Positions 1 to 10,400 are shown, counted from the first letter of the stretch. The stretch: DNA of 64,000 bases from Amphibalanus amphitrite (GCF_019059575.1 NW_024881966.1:124001-188000), one strand, 5' to 3'. Notes: a model not told the origin generated them from the letters alone. Made by a program: numbers and translations.

Positions 1-840
1 ATATGTTATCATGCACCACATGATAACTAGATAACAGATATCCGCCATCTGGTTTTGAGAGCAAAATATTGCCAACTAAAAATGTTGAAGCAATATCATA
101 TGGAGTAGGGAATGGGCATTTGGGCAAAAGGCCTAATCTGATATACATACAACACAAACACAGCATATTGAGACAAGCCTATTCTGCTTCAAAATGTGCT
201 ACAGCCTACAACTGAAGCTGAGTAAGCAGCAATAATGCAAAACATTGCCTTATCCCTCAAACTTGCATTTTCAAATATTGACTTTTTGCCGCATCCCTTT
301 GACACTAAGCCACTTAATGATGAATTAATGCAGCAATAATGCAAGAAGCTAGTCACTTACAATAATGCATTCTTCATCTTATATCACACTGGCTGACATG
401 TAAAGTAGAACACTTATTGCAAAAGCAAAGTAGTTCAAGTTCATGTAAGAAGAAACTGCTCTTCACTGAGCCACACATCTCTGAATATCGAAACAAAATA
501 GGCGATCACAAAAATAAAAATACTTGCAAATTCACTGAAATTCACAAGCAAAAAGAAGTTGTAATCCTTGGTAGAATGGAAAACACATTTCATGCTACCA
601 TTCTCGGTAGAATGGAACATGGTATCCGGCTTTGAGTCGATGATGTAAAAGTAAATCAATAATATGACGTCAAGATCAGATAATTTGTCCTATTGAAGTG
701 CATTAACCATAAGTTGTTTAATTCTGGTTCAATATGCATTGCAAAATATTATAGTTTTTGAAAAAAATTGAAAATTATTCAATTGTTAAGCAGACTGACT
801 GTATTTATTATCATAAACTGAGGTTATTGTGAGGGTCGAG
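1..840. other. AT-rich stretch without recognisable gene
   Basis: No convincing coding region, splice pattern or repeat is visible. The short open frames here overlap each other on both strands and have no recognisable motif. Near the right edge a segment of about 46 bases is partly duplicated in tandem (GACTGACTGTA followed by TTATTATCAT at about 793-814 and again at 840-860; GAGGGTCG at 831-838 and 861-868), just where base composition switches to the GC-richer LINE. Confidence 0.5.
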
Positions 841-1053
841 ACTGACTGTATTATTATCATGAGGGTCGGTGTCGGGAGTTCGTGGGGATCGGACGTGTCG
901 CATCGAGCTCCTGCCCTGTCCCTTCGTCAGCTGTTGCTGTGACTCAGCTGTTGACGAGAACTCCAACGGTCGCTTTTCAAATTTTCCAAAGCAAATTTTC
1001 TTTATCGGTCTACACAGTTAATGGTCTCTGGTGAATTTAAATGAGAATTTGAA

Positions 1054-2532
1054 ATGCCTCTCGAACATTCACCGGTGTTACCGCGTCGACCTTCTGCATC
1101 TCTTCGAGACGACAAATCGGAGCAGAATCGCGCGCCAGATTCGTCACGAAACCTGATCCCCGACGCGGGGAACGACGCCACGGACTTCGCAAGTGGTGGA
1201 GACGGGCGAGACGGGGAAGGTACAGAAAAACGTGCAGGTATGGATCAGGCCACCAGCAAACCAGTCGGTAAGCTTGATGAAAGCATTTACAAGTTATTTG
1301 GCCAGGAATCAGTTAGTTCCCTCTCTCGCTCATCCAGCGATACTGGCAGCGAGGGGGCTGTGTGTAAAGGGGGCCCTAACAAAGTTTGTGGTAACCCAGT
1401 CAAGGACGGTGAAACAGGAGTCCAATGCGACAGGTGCCATGATTGGTTTCACGGTGCCTGCCAGGGAATACAGAAGGCAGCACTTAGGGCCCTTGAGAGA
1501 TTTGACACTCTTGCATGGCTGTGCTCAAAGTGTAAGTCGGACCTGAAAAGTAGGAAGGATCGTCCCCCAATGTTGGCTGCCCTTGAAAGTAAGATCGGAC
1601 AGCTTGAAAAGATGATTATCAGGCACATGGAAGCGGTCGACAGCTCAGTCCAGGTTCAGGAGCAAACCATGAAGGAACATGCTCACCAGGTGGAAAAGTC
1701 CCTGCAGGAGTATGCAAAAAAGGCCAAAGAACAAGTCAAAGTTGTCGAACAGTCAGTCATGCAACACAAAGCTTCGTACGCTGACACTGTTAAGGGCACA
1801 TGTAGCGAGATTGCGAATGTGGTGAAATCTCAGCTAGCCATGCTCCCCAAAGCAAATGAGGTTAGTGACAGGAAAAATGTGCAGGAGCTGTCAAAGGTGC
1901 TGGATGACCACTTGGACAAGGAGCGACGCAAAGCAAATGTTGTAATACACAATCTCCCTGAACAGGACGGCAGCACAGTGGGCGAAAGGTCGGCTAAAGA
2001 CATGGCCCTCTTCACCACCATTCTGAAAGATGTCATGAAGATCCATGCTCCAGCATCAAAGTCATTCAGAGTTGGTAAGAAGTATGAGGGCAAGCCAAGG
2101 CTACTGATAGTTACTCTTGAAAATGCTGCTTGCAAACATGACATCCTGAAAGGGGCCCCCCAACTCCGACATTCCGAACAGTATGGGGACATATATATCA
2201 CCCCAGACCTCACCCAGAAAGAAAGGGAGACTGGCAAAAAGTTGAGAGCAGAAATGGCAGCTCGCAGAAAGGCTGGTGAAGCCAACTTGACAATCAGAGG
2301 GGGGAAAATTGTACAGGTACCCACTGTCGTGGTGGAGGGAGGCAGTAGGGCTCCTGCTGTCCTCTCTAGTGGCAGTGGGGCACAAGCACAGGCAACATCT
2401 AATGGAGAGGCTCAAAGTAGAGAATCTACACGCGCCCCAGCTGTCCCCGGTGGTGACGGCGGGGCACAGGCTGTGCAACGACCACTCACCACCCCAACAC
2501 AGGCCAGTTCTGCCCCTGCTGCGCAGAAGTGA
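1054..2532 (+). CDS. LINE ORF1 protein: PHD finger, coiled coil, RRM-like nucleic-acid-binding region
   Basis: 492 residues. Seen: a Cys/His cluster at about residues 112-160 (VCGNPV, QCDRCHDWFHGAC, WLCSKC) in the order of a PHD finger; a Lys/Glu/Gln-rich heptad region at about 173-240, a likely coiled coil for multimerisation; then ERRKANVVIHNLPE at about 290, the start of the RRM-like block found in LINE ORF1 proteins, followed by a basic segment. The Ala/Gly/Ser/Pro-rich tail is low complexity. Such proteins bind element RNA and form the RNP used in target-primed reverse transcription; PHD-type ORF1s are known in CR1-group elements of invertebrates. The first ATG of the long frame is taken as start. 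It ends in a TGA in the same frame as the downstream endonuclease. Confidence 0.85.
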   Translation: MPLEHSPVLPRRPSASLRDDKSEQNRAPDSSRNLIPDAGNDATDFASGGDGRDGEGTEKRAGMDQATSKPVGKLDESIYKLFGQESVSSLSRSSSDTGSEGAVCKGGPNKVCGNPVKDGETGVQCDRCHDWFHGACQGIQKAALRALERFDTLAWLCSKCKSDLKSRKDRPPMLAALESKIGQLEKMIIRHMEAVDSSVQVQEQTMKEHAHQVEKSLQEYAKKAKEQVKVVEQSVMQHKASYADTVKGTCSEIANVVKSQLAMLPKANEVSDRKNVQELSKVLDDHLDKERRKANVVIHNLPEQDGSTVGERSAKDMALFTTILKDVMKIHAPASKSFRVGKKYEGKPRLLIVTLENAACKHDILKGAPQLRHSEQYGDIYITPDLTQKERETGKKLRAEMAARRKAGEANLTIRGGKIVQVPTVVVEGGSRAPAVLSSGSGAQAQATSNGEAQSRESTRAPAVPGGDGGAQAVQRPLTTPTQASSAPAAQK

Positions 2533-2536
2533 CTAG
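2527..2536 (+). promoter_or_regulatory. Candidate stop-codon readthrough site between ORF1 and ORF2
   Basis: ORF1 ends AAG TGA CTA GGT. The endonuclease frame continues in the same frame straight after this TGA, and no ATG precedes the first conserved endonuclease residues. UGA followed by CUAG is the best characterised leaky stop context in animal mRNAs, so ORF2 may be made by readthrough. Frame and context are seen directly; readthrough itself is inferred. Reinitiation at a non-ATG codon (for example GTG at 2575) is the alternative. Confidence 0.5.
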
Positions 2537-3558
2537 GTCAGCCTCCAGCTAGCCACAAGCCCAGGAGTCTGTGTGTGTTATACACAAATGCTGACCAGTT
2601 CGTGAGTAAGCGGGATGACATGTGCATGCTCATCTGTAATGACGAGCCTGATCTGATTATGGTAACAGAGACAATTCCCAAGGCCCAAAAAGTTCCCATA
2701 GCCCCCGCTCTCCTTCACATACCTGGGTACACACTCTACACCAATTTCTCGCTATCATCTCCGAATCTTGGATGCAGCGGCATAAGAGGAGTATGCATCT
2801 ACGCAGCTGATTATCTCAGGGTGTCAGAAGTCTCTCTCAGCTCATCGTCAGTGGAACATGTGTGGCTTAGACTGTCACTGATTGGGAGTGACTGTCTGCT
2901 GATGGGATGTGTTTACCGCAGTCCGTCAAGATCTGATGAAGAGCATGCCACTCACCTGGGTCAGCTAATTCGACAGGCAAGTTCGATGTCCTACTCGCAT
3001 CTGGTGATTGTAGGAGATTTCAACTTTCCCCAGATCAATTGGGAAACTGAAGCATCCAACGCACCTGACACCCATCTTTCTCAAACTTTTCTCGACACGA
3101 TACATGACTGCTTCCTTTTCCAGCACGTCCGCTCTCCTACTAGATTTCGATTGGGTGAAACTCCAAATGTACTGGACCTGGTGTTTACCAACGAAGAAGG
3201 CATGATTCGTAATCTCGAGCACCTAACTGGACTCGCCAGAAGCGATCATGTTGTCCTGAAATTTACTGTTGTTTGCTATGCGGATGTGTGTACCTCACAC
3301 CGCCCACCGATTCTACACATCAACTACGAGCGCCTTGCAGGTGTCCTGAGGTCACGAAACTGGGATGATATCAGAAACTTGGACCTGGAAGAAGCATACG
3401 AATCGTTCAAGTCGCAAATCACCGGAGACGTAGAAGACTGTTCGGTCAAGAGAAGCGCCCACTCCAGGAAGAACCTCTACATGAATCGGGCGGCGATGCA
3501 GCTGAGAAAGAGGAAGCAGGTGCTGTGGGGCGTCTACCGTCAAACTCTCGACACATAG
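2533..3558 (+). CDS. LINE ORF2, N-terminal part: apurinic-type endonuclease domain
   Basis: Encodes the nicking endonuclease that opens the target for reverse transcription. Seen in order: VLYTNADQF near the start (the usual opening strand), MVTETI with the catalytic Glu, GCVYRSPS, VGDFNFPQINW with the Asp/Asn pair, LDLVFTNE, and SDHVVLKF with the catalytic Asp-His. These are the expected motifs of the exonuclease-endonuclease-phosphatase fold. No ATG lies near the start; the frame opens right after the ORF1 stop and a GTG is at 2575. The frame closes at 3558, in the linker before the reverse transcriptase, where a one-base deletion moves the rest of ORF2 into another frame. Confidence 0.8.
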   Translation, partial: LGQPPASHKPRSLCVLYTNADQFVSKRDDMCMLICNDEPDLIMVTETIPKAQKVPIAPALLHIPGYTLYTNFSLSSPNLGCSGIRGVCIYAADYLRVSEVSLSSSSVEHVWLRLSLIGSDCLLMGCVYRSPSRSDEEHATHLGQLIRQASSMSYSHLVIVGDFNFPQINWETEASNAPDTHLSQTFLDTIHDCFLFQHVRSPTRFRLGETPNVLDLVFTNEEGMIRNLEHLTGLARSDHVVLKFTVVCYADVCTSHRPPILHINYERLAGVLRSRNWDDIRNLDLEEAYESFKSQITGDVEDCSVKRSAHSRKNLYMNRAAMQLRKRKQVLWGVYRQTLDT

Positions 3559-5387
3559 ATCATGCCCGGTTTGTGAGGTGCAGAAATCAGCTTAGGGGCC
3601 TGACGAGAAAACTTCGAAGGGACCACGAGTCAAAGCTGGCATCGAACCTCAGACAGAACCCCAAAGCATTTTGGAGGTACGCCAACTCTAGGCTGCGTAC
3701 TAGGTGCCGTGTTGAAGACCTGATGGATGACAACGGTGAGCTTGTGTCCAGCAACCGAGCAAAAGCTGAAGTACTAAGCAGGTTCTTCTCCAGCGTCTAC
3801 ACCTCAGAGGGAGCTGAGCCTCCCCCAGCTCTGCCATGCAACTTCCAGGTACTCCCACTGGTTGACGTGGATGTATCGCCACAGAAAGTTGAGGCTAAGC
3901 TGGCGGTCTTGAAGCCAACTAGCTCGCCAGGGCCGGATGCTATTCATCCCCGAGTGCTCCGCGAGTCTGCAGGCCCCCTGTCCGTACCCTTGAGTTTGCT
4001 ATTTGCAAAATCATTGGAAGCAGGAAGTCTCCCCTCTGATTGGAAGATTGGCGAAGTAGTCCCCATATACAAGAAAGGCGACCGCAGAAACCCCGCGAGC
4101 TACCGACCAGTGAGCCTTACGTCCATTCCGTCAAAGGTGCTCGAGTCCATCATTCGCGACCATCTTCTTCAACACTTCACGGACAGTGGCCTGCTGCATG
4201 CGGCTCAGCACGGATTTCTCCCGAGGAGATCATGTTCCAGTCAGCTACTGGAGGTGATGGAAGATTGGAGTGCTGCATTGGAAGATGGTGACCCAGTTGA
4301 TGTCGTATACCTCGACTTCGCCAAAGCCTTCGACTCGGTGCCGCATCAGCGACTCCTCAGCAAGCTGCGCGCCTATGGAGTCGGGGGGAAGCTGCTGAGT
4401 TGGATTGAGGCTTTCCTTGTTGGTCGTACTCAGAGGGTTGTGCTGCAGGGATCGAGGTCTGGCTGGGTCCCCGTCACCAGCGGTATCCCCCAGGGATCTG
4501 TCCTTGGTCCCGCCCTCTTCACGATTTTCGTCAATGACATGCCCCAGCAAGTGTCGAGCTGTGTCAAGCTGTTTGCAGACGACACAAAACTCTACCGTCG
4601 TGTGACAGGTGACCCTGCCGGCCTCCAAGCTGACATCAACGCTCTGGTCAACTGGTCGAAGAAGTGGCTGTTGCCCTTCAATGTGTCGAAGTGCAAAGTG
4701 ATGCATGTCGGAGATCTGAATCCTGAGCACACATACTTACTGGATAACGCCGCGATTGAGAGCGTGAGCGAAGAGAGGGATCTGGGCATCATTATCGACG
4801 AGAACCTGAAGTTCCACCAACAAACTGCTGCTGCCATTGCAAAAGCGACCCAGATGTTGGCTGTTGTGAGGCGCTCATTTGCTACCCTCGACGTGATCAC
4901 GCTGCCTCTGCTGTACAAGTCTGTGGTGAGACCGTTCCTCGAGTATGGCAACATTGTATGGGGGCCATTTGGCAGAGTCAATCAGAAACGGTTGGAACGG
5001 GTACAACGTCGAGCGACTCGCATGGTTGACACCATCAGACATCTCCCATACACCGAGCGTCTGCGCCGACTCGACATACCGTCGCTGTACTATCGTCGTC
5101 GCCGAGGGGACATGGTGACAGTGTTTCAGCTGTTCCATGGTGTCATGTCAGTGGCTCCTGAAGCGCTTCCGACCAGACACAGCTCCGACCGCACAAGGGG
5201 ACATCAGTGGAAGCTGCAGAAACCGAACGCAAGAACGCTCACGAGGAGGAACACCTTCAGCACAAGAGTCGTGAATGACTGGAACTCTCTGCCAGCTTCT
5301 GTAGTGTCTGCCACCAGCGTCAATCAGTTCAAGGCCAGGCTGGACGAACACTGGAAAAGCCTGAAGTATGACATTCCATACCCATAA
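3525..5387 (+). CDS. LINE ORF2, C-terminal part: reverse transcriptase
   Basis: Reverse transcriptase of the CR1-like element. Seen: SSPGPDAIHPRVLRE (motif 0/1), VPIYKKGDRRNPASYRPVSL, YLDFAKAFDSVPH (motif A with the first Asp), SGIPQGSVLGPALF (motif B), FADDTKLYR at about residues 350-357 (motif C, Asp352 and Asp353), then thumb and C-terminal region (VVRPFLEYGN, TFSTRVVNDWNSLP). No RNase H is evident, usual for this group. It starts 34 bases inside the end of the endonuclease frame and is shifted by one base relative to it. An unbroken element would have one ORF2; the break is either a mutation or an assembly error. Confidence 0.85.
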   Translation: MGRLPSNSRHIDHARFVRCRNQLRGLTRKLRRDHESKLASNLRQNPKAFWRYANSRLRTRCRVEDLMDDNGELVSSNRAKAEVLSRFFSSVYTSEGAEPPPALPCNFQVLPLVDVDVSPQKVEAKLAVLKPTSSPGPDAIHPRVLRESAGPLSVPLSLLFAKSLEAGSLPSDWKIGEVVPIYKKGDRRNPASYRPVSLTSIPSKVLESIIRDHLLQHFTDSGLLHAAQHGFLPRRSCSSQLLEVMEDWSAALEDGDPVDVVYLDFAKAFDSVPHQRLLSKLRAYGVGGKLLSWIEAFLVGRTQRVVLQGSRSGWVPVTSGIPQGSVLGPALFTIFVNDMPQQVSSCVKLFADDTKLYRRVTGDPAGLQADINALVNWSKKWLLPFNVSKCKVMHVGDLNPEHTYLLDNAAIESVSEERDLGIIIDENLKFHQQTAAAIAKATQMLAVVRRSFATLDVITLPLLYKSVVRPFLEYGNIVWGPFGRVNQKRLERVQRRATRMVDTIRHLPYTERLRRLDIPSLYYRRRRGDMVTVFQLFHGVMSVAPEALPTRHSSDRTRGHQWKLQKPNARTLTRRNTFSTRVVNDWNSLPASVVSATSVNQFKARLDEHWKSLKYDIPYP

Positions 5388-5468
5388 GAGCCCAGACTGT
5401 CCTAGTCCTAGAGCTCGATGAGAACGGGATCTCCAGGCCAAGTGGCCTTTTCCCTCCCGATCACTGTG

Positions 5469-5483
5469 AAGGTAAGGTAAGGT
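5469..5483 (+). repeat. 3' terminal microsatellite (AAGGT)3 of the LINE
   Basis: Three copies of AAGGT directly after the short 3' UTR, followed at once by unrelated AT-rich sequence. Elements of the CR1/L2 group end in short tandem repeats recognised by their own reverse transcriptase, so this marks the 3' end of the insertion. Confidence 0.7.
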
Positions 5484-5489
5484 ATAAAC

Positions 5490-7677
5490 GTCATTTTTTG
5501 TCTCCTCTGATTGTCATGCGGGGGCCATCTTTCCTTGGGTGACATTTATGACGCTCTCGCCGCATTTCATCATCTTTTGGTAACAGTTTATTTGGATAGG
5601 CTATCGGCATACTTTGTAGCATTGTATTCGATATTTCGGCACGGATATTTTTGGGGGGGAAAGGGTAGAAGGGGATGATTTATGATAGGAAGTTCTAAGT
5701 AAGACTCTTGTGCTTCTTGGCACACCTTGATATTTGCAATTTTCTTCAGCCTCTTTTCTGTTAACTTTAAAGTGAGGCAAATCTATTTTTGGGTTTCCTC
5801 CTTTACTGCTTTGGTGTCTAGTGCTTCCCACAGGTCAATGATTGAGCATCATATTCATACCTATTACCTGTGTTATCTAATGATGGACTTGCTGACAACA
5901 ATGTCACCTATTGGCTATTGCCATTCATAAACATATTTTCAAATTTAGAGTTAAAAGCTGGCACAGTATAGGTAGGTATATAATATATATTTGACTCAGA
6001 GCTACCTGCTGCATGCAATTATGTTTGTGTTCAACCTGCACTATAATTATGAATGATGTGTGAACCACCTATCCCCTGCCAATTTTGATGACATGTTTTG
6101 TAATTTGCATATTGATAATGGAAATAAGTTTGAACTTAAACTTATTTAAGAAATTTGTAATTTTCAACTAGTTTTCCGAATATGTCTGATGTGTTTGTCA
6201 CTTGTCCGTCCGATTTCCGAATCGGAATTCGGAAATTTTCGGAATTCCAAAATTTTCGGTTCCGATTGACACCTCTAGTGGGCACAATGAATATTTAATT
6301 GCGCTCCATCAGGTATTAAAATATGTTTAAAACTATGAATTTGCTGCAATAGCCATGGGGTGGAAATTTCCTGTTATAGACCAGGTACTATACATAATTA
6401 ATTACTCCGATAATGCTGTTGATATTTAAGAAATGTATATTTCATGGGAATGCTACAGTTTTTGAATGAACAACTGTCATTCACCGACATTGTCCGGTCT
6501 CTGGTTCCGGAGACCCTTTGTTTTCTTCTCGCGACACATGAAAATGCAACTGGCACGTGTCGTGGGGGTCGTGCCGTCAGCTGATTACGCCCAAGGGTAC
6601 GGCAGGTCGCACACAGGTCGGTGACCTTCCATGGGCCACCAACTCGTCACAACAGACGAGAGAATGAACGAGGAGTACTAGCATTTTCCCTTAACGCACG
6701 CTAGGGCCCGTCCCATGGCTCAGCAGGAGCAGCCATGACTCATTCAAAAAAGTGTTCACCCCCAACACCGGCGCACTCAGGCGCAGCTGAAATTTTGAGG
6801 ACATGTAGACAACTCCTTGACCCACAGGGTGGTGGTAGTCTGAGACCGTACACTAGCGTACAATTTTTTGTAGCTCTATAAGAACATTGACATTTTTTCA
6901 AAAAAGTGTGTCAATGTAAGGGCTGACGGAAATCAATAAATGTAACACCTATGTGCATTATAATTGCATAAATTATGACTCATTACAAAGCCAAAAGTTC
7001 GCGCTATCGTTTGGTACCCAAATTATATAGTTTTGTCAATCCAAAGCTCGAAGATGTTGACGTGAAGCAAGGTGACTGTTTCTGCGTTTGTTTGCCGAAG
7101 TTTAGCTTTTGAAAGTTGTCTGACTTTGTTGTACATTTTCAACGTTTTCAAAAGTAAAGAGAATAAAAGTTTCCGTCGTTAAAGATGCTCTGATCATTTC
7201 TGAACACGATAGTGGCCAAATGAATACGTTTAAAAATAGTTGATATTTCACGTCCTGGCCAGTTTTTGGCCAGCGTTAAAGCACGGTGCACTGGGGCGCG
7301 GGATATAGTGCATTCTTTTACTTTGAAGAAACACGAAAAGCCAAAATCTCGCAACCCACATGCGAGGTCCAGTGTGGGGTGGTATTTGAACGCCCGTTGG
7401 CTGCGAAGAGTCACGCAGACACAAGAGTACAGGTTTCGCGGGTTTTAGCGGTAGGTCGCTCGGCTGGCGGGAGGGCAACCAGCTCCGCCCCTGTATCGGC
7501 GACCCTATGCTCCGCCCAGTTACGCACGAGCGTGTACTACATCACGTAGTAGCGGGGGGAGGGGAGGGTAAGAGTGGCAGCGTGTGTAGGGGCTAAAACT
7601 GGTTTCTACCGCCTGGGCCGGCGGCACGTCATGCAGCCAGTGGACAGGGAAAGGTCAGAGGTCGCATACAATGTGCA
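5490..7677. other. Non-coding stretch without recognisable gene
   Basis: AT-rich to about 6.5 kb, then more GC-rich with frequent stops in all frames. The overlapping open frames at 7,150-7,550 on both strands contain no known motif and look like chance. The only structured piece is the hAT-like end listed separately. No splice-supported exon was found. Confidence 0.45.
6211..6277. repeat. hAT-like transposon end with TTCCGA/CGGAA array
   Basis: A cluster of overlapping CGGAA/TTCCG words ends in ATTGACACCTCTA. The terminal phrase closely matches the ends of the two hAT-type MITEs at 14.4 and 57.6 kb (TTGACATCTCTA and TTGACATCACTA), which also have short-word arrays inside. The opposite end and the 8-bp duplication were not found, so this may be a solo or decayed copy. 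Confidence 0.4.
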
Positions 7678-7678
7678 G

Positions 7679-9505
7679 TGAAACTTGAAACTTGAAACTT
7701 ATTTATTCACAACGAGTCCGTGACTGCAATCAGTGGCTTTTCGTCATTGCACGTCACAGAAGTAAACAAACATCGTTGATGGGGGGCACTCGTTCACAGT
7801 CTCACAGCTCACTGCAAATCAGACACGACACACCACTCATGCCCGAATAACGTCTGCGAACGATACGAGTACAATAGGCGTCATTCGCGGCGGCTAGGTT
7901 AGGTTGCCGCTTGGTAGCGGTTTTAACCCGCGCGGGGCTGGGGGGGGGGGTAAATTTTACCCCCCCTCGCGAATTTTTGCGATATCTCAAAAACGGCGGC
8001 GCGCAGCGCCGCCAAACTTTCAGTACCTTTTCTTACATCAATTTGACACGTTCCCTGAAAATTTGAGCGAAATCCGTCGGAAAATTTTTGAGAAATTGAC
8101 GTTATAGTGACGTCATGTTCGCCATTTTCGCCTCAAAAACGGCAAAAGTTCAAACACCGCTAACATCTTCATTTTTTAAGGAATCAAGACGTAACAAAAA
8201 AGGTTATACGTAATTTTACTTTGTCTATCAAATGGCTATCTCGGTTTTTTGAAAATTTTGGATTTTGGCCTAATTTTTTTCAAAAAACTGACTTTTTTGG
8301 GAAAATCATTATAAAATCCAAAATTTGGAGTCTATCGAAAAAACCGGAATATATGTCAGAGAAGTGGTCTATGTGCACCTACATACCAAATTTTAGAAGA
8401 ATCGGTTCAAAAATGTGGGATTTATTCAAAATGTTATGACGTCACGACACACAATTTTTTTGAAAAATGACTTTTTTGGAAGTTCTAGACCTCGTACGGA
8501 AACAAAAATAGCACCATTCGATTCCCCGTGAAAAACTGCATCAGATAGACACCTTTTTAGGCCTTAACAACCAACTTCAAAATTTGACCTCACTTGACCT
8601 GACCTTGACCTGACCTCGACCTGAAATTCATCCAGAGGTGGTCCATATCACTTATTGAGTGTGCCTATTGAATTCTATGAGTAAAATGACCCATAAAACA
8701 TGTGTCGCACATGCCCTTTTCTATATTTTGTTTTTTGGTGACCTGACCTGACCTGACCTGACCTTGACCTTGACCTCTGAATGATATTGTATGCAACGAA
8801 TATTGTCTTGGTAGCCTAAGAACACGTTTTGGGCGATCAGTCTCAGTCCATGACTCCATTCTTCGGCAACTACGGTGCAAGGCCGATACTGTAGAAACTT
8901 GCAATTTGTACCCTTGACCTGACCTTGACCTTGACCTCAAACTTTAAATTAAGTACATGTTTTTAGTAGTCCGTGATGAGAGCTTTCGATTGGCGTTTGA
9001 ATTTTCCAAATCGGACCATTAGTTCGGGAGATAACAGGGGGGGGTAAAATTTACCCCCCCCCCCCCCCCCAGCCCCGCGCGTTCGGCTGGAGACCCCAGC
9101 CCCGCGCGGGTTAAAAGACATTCCGGGTGGTCTCGGTACGTCGTTGTATGCCTTCACAGCACTGTAGCATAAACGACTGCGTCCTGCCTCGGTGCGGATG
9201 CGCGGCACAGAGAGGAGACCCGCAGTCCGTGTATTGTGATCGTGCTGATGGTGAGCGGGAGGGCAGATAGTCTGAGCTATGGGTGACGGTACATGGTAGT
9301 CTAACAGTCGGTGAATGACTAGAACTCGGTGGTAAGTTATGAGCTCTTCAGCAGTAAACCAGCCCAGCGCTCGTACTGCATCTGAAATGTGATCAGTTTT
9401 CCGGCGTCCGGTTACAACACGTGCGGCAAAGTTGACTAATTTTTGGATACGACGCACCTGGGTTTTGTTGCAAATTCCATAGATAGACATGCAGTACCGC
9501 ATTGT
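7679..9505 (-). pseudogene. 3' fragment of a non-LTR retrotransposon, interrupted by a TTAA element
   Basis: Reading the minus strand from about 9,502, an open stretch carries the C-terminal region typical of L2/CR1-type reverse transcriptases (YGICNKTQVRRIQKLVNFAA, RVVTGRRKTDHIS, LPRIRTEAGRSRLCYSAV in related spelling). It is cut at 9,115 by the 1.2-kb TTAA element and resumes at 7,922. It ends in a tail of repeated CAAGTTT units at about 7,679-7,700 next to AATAAATAAG, the microsatellite 3' end of such elements. The catalytic part is missing; the 5' side ends at the 21-bp tandem repeat. Clearly a dead fragment. Confidence 0.7.
7927..9110. mobile_element. TTAA-flanked non-autonomous element A (piggyBac-like)
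   Basis: Flanked by TTAA at 7,923-7,926 and 9,111-9,114. Termini are CCCGCGCGGGGCTGGGG and its inverse. Just inside each end is a G-run, a palindromic core (TAAATTTTA / TAAAATTTA) and a C-run, then GGCGGCGCGCAGCGCCGCC on the left. The interior has no protein but many TGACCT words, including a TGACCTGACC-type run at 8,740-8,775. TTAA duplication and CCC-start ends are piggyBac traits; the transposase source is not in the window. The insertion splits a LINE fragment, proving mobility. Confidence 0.75.
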
Positions 9506-9526
9506 GGGAAAGACTACACATTTTTA

Positions 9527-9730
9527 CACTCAACTTGAAATAAGTCACACTCAAATTAAAAAAGGTCAAATTCAAATTAAAAAAGGTCACAATCAAATTA
9601 AAAAAGATCACACTCAAATTAAAAAAGGTCACATACAAATTAAAAAAGATCACACTCAAATTAAAAAAGGTCACATTCGATTTAAAAAGGTCATATTCCA
9701 ATTAAAAAAGGTCACATTCAAATTAAAACT
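9527..9730 (+). repeat. 21-bp tandem repeat, about 9-10 units, several carrying AGGTCA
   Basis: Units of the type CACACTCAAATTAAAAAAGGT repeat every 21 bases; several contain AGGTCA and others GATCA. Because 21 is divisible by three, the plus strand reads as a 7-residue repeat (QIKKGHI-like), which probably explains the long open frame here; I do not call it a gene. It abuts the broken end of the LINE fragment. Confidence 0.7.
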
Positions 9731-9895
9731 GTATTTCGTTTACCCTTTTCCAGCCATATATTTTGGCAACCGCTTGGCCGATTCATCTATCTGTAAGAAT
9801 CTTGGATTCATCAGCGGTCTGGAGCATCAGATATCCCAATCATTTCAAACACTGAATAACTGTTTTGATGTATCCGGGTAACCGTCCCGGCGCGT

Positions 9896-9897
<2 letters not shown>

Positions 9898-9927
<30 letters not shown>
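9898..9927. repeat. (CT)n microsatellite
   Basis: About 15 uninterrupted CT dinucleotides following GCGTGG, ending TTTC. Confidence 0.9.
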
Positions 9928-9930
<3 letters not shown>

Positions 9931-10084
9931 AAATGCCAAATCAGGAGCGTGTAAATGACTTCTCTCACAAGTCACATAGCTTTGCAAGGATTGGAACGAT
10001 TATTATGAAACTCATGGCTTGTATAACTATTCTATTTTACTTACCTATATTGGGTTCCATGTGGCAATAAATTATCATGTGTCA

Positions 10085-10400
10085 CGGTCGGGGTGCTGTT
10101 GCACGTGCGCATGTGTGGGACCCGCTTATGTATCTCGAGAACAACAAGGCCGATTGCACTCAGAGCTGTTACACAGATGGGGACCGGCTGTCTGGGTGAT
10201 TTTAGCAAGTCAGTTGCTGTCTCATTTTGCACATGCGCACGTGTTGAGACGAATTTTGCATATCAAGAACGGTTAGGCCGATGAGACTCAAAGTTCATAT
10301 GCCGCTAGGGACAGGCTATTTGGGTATCCCGTTGATTTCAGTTAGGGTCAGCACATGCGCAGAGTAATCTGAGTATCCACGGTACACTTAACTTATATGT
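10085..10400. repeat. Degenerate tandem units with CTCGAGAAC and CACGTGCGCA phrases
   Basis: Two or three diverged units contain a CACGTGCGCATGTG-type phrase, then ATCTCGAGAAC / ATCAAGAACGG and GGCCGAT, then a GGACCGGCT/GGACAGGCT phrase. The same order appears in better preserved units at 54.9-55.2 kb. The open frames on both strands here are a by-product. Function unknown. Confidence 0.5.

Larger units (their letters stand above)
841..5486 (+). mobile_element. CR1-like non-LTR retrotransposon (LINE), near full length
   Basis: A two-ORF LINE: about 200 bases of GC-rich 5' leader, ORF1 with a PHD finger, coiled coil and RRM-like region, then an apurinic-type endonuclease and a reverse transcriptase. 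It has a short 3' tail of about 95 bases ending in a 5-bp microsatellite instead of poly(A), as known for the CR1/L2 group. The FADDTK catalytic box and PHD-type ORF1 fit the CR1 superclade (CR1/L2/Daphne-like); the exact clade needs a tree. The only clear lesion is one frameshift between endonuclease and reverse transcriptase, so the insertion is probably young. The 5' boundary is placed where composition changes and is uncertain by tens of bases. Confidence 0.85.

Noticed and set aside
9489-9881. 130-codon frame with QIKKGH repeats
   Set aside because: A 21-bp tandem repeat keeps the frame open; no start context or homologue.
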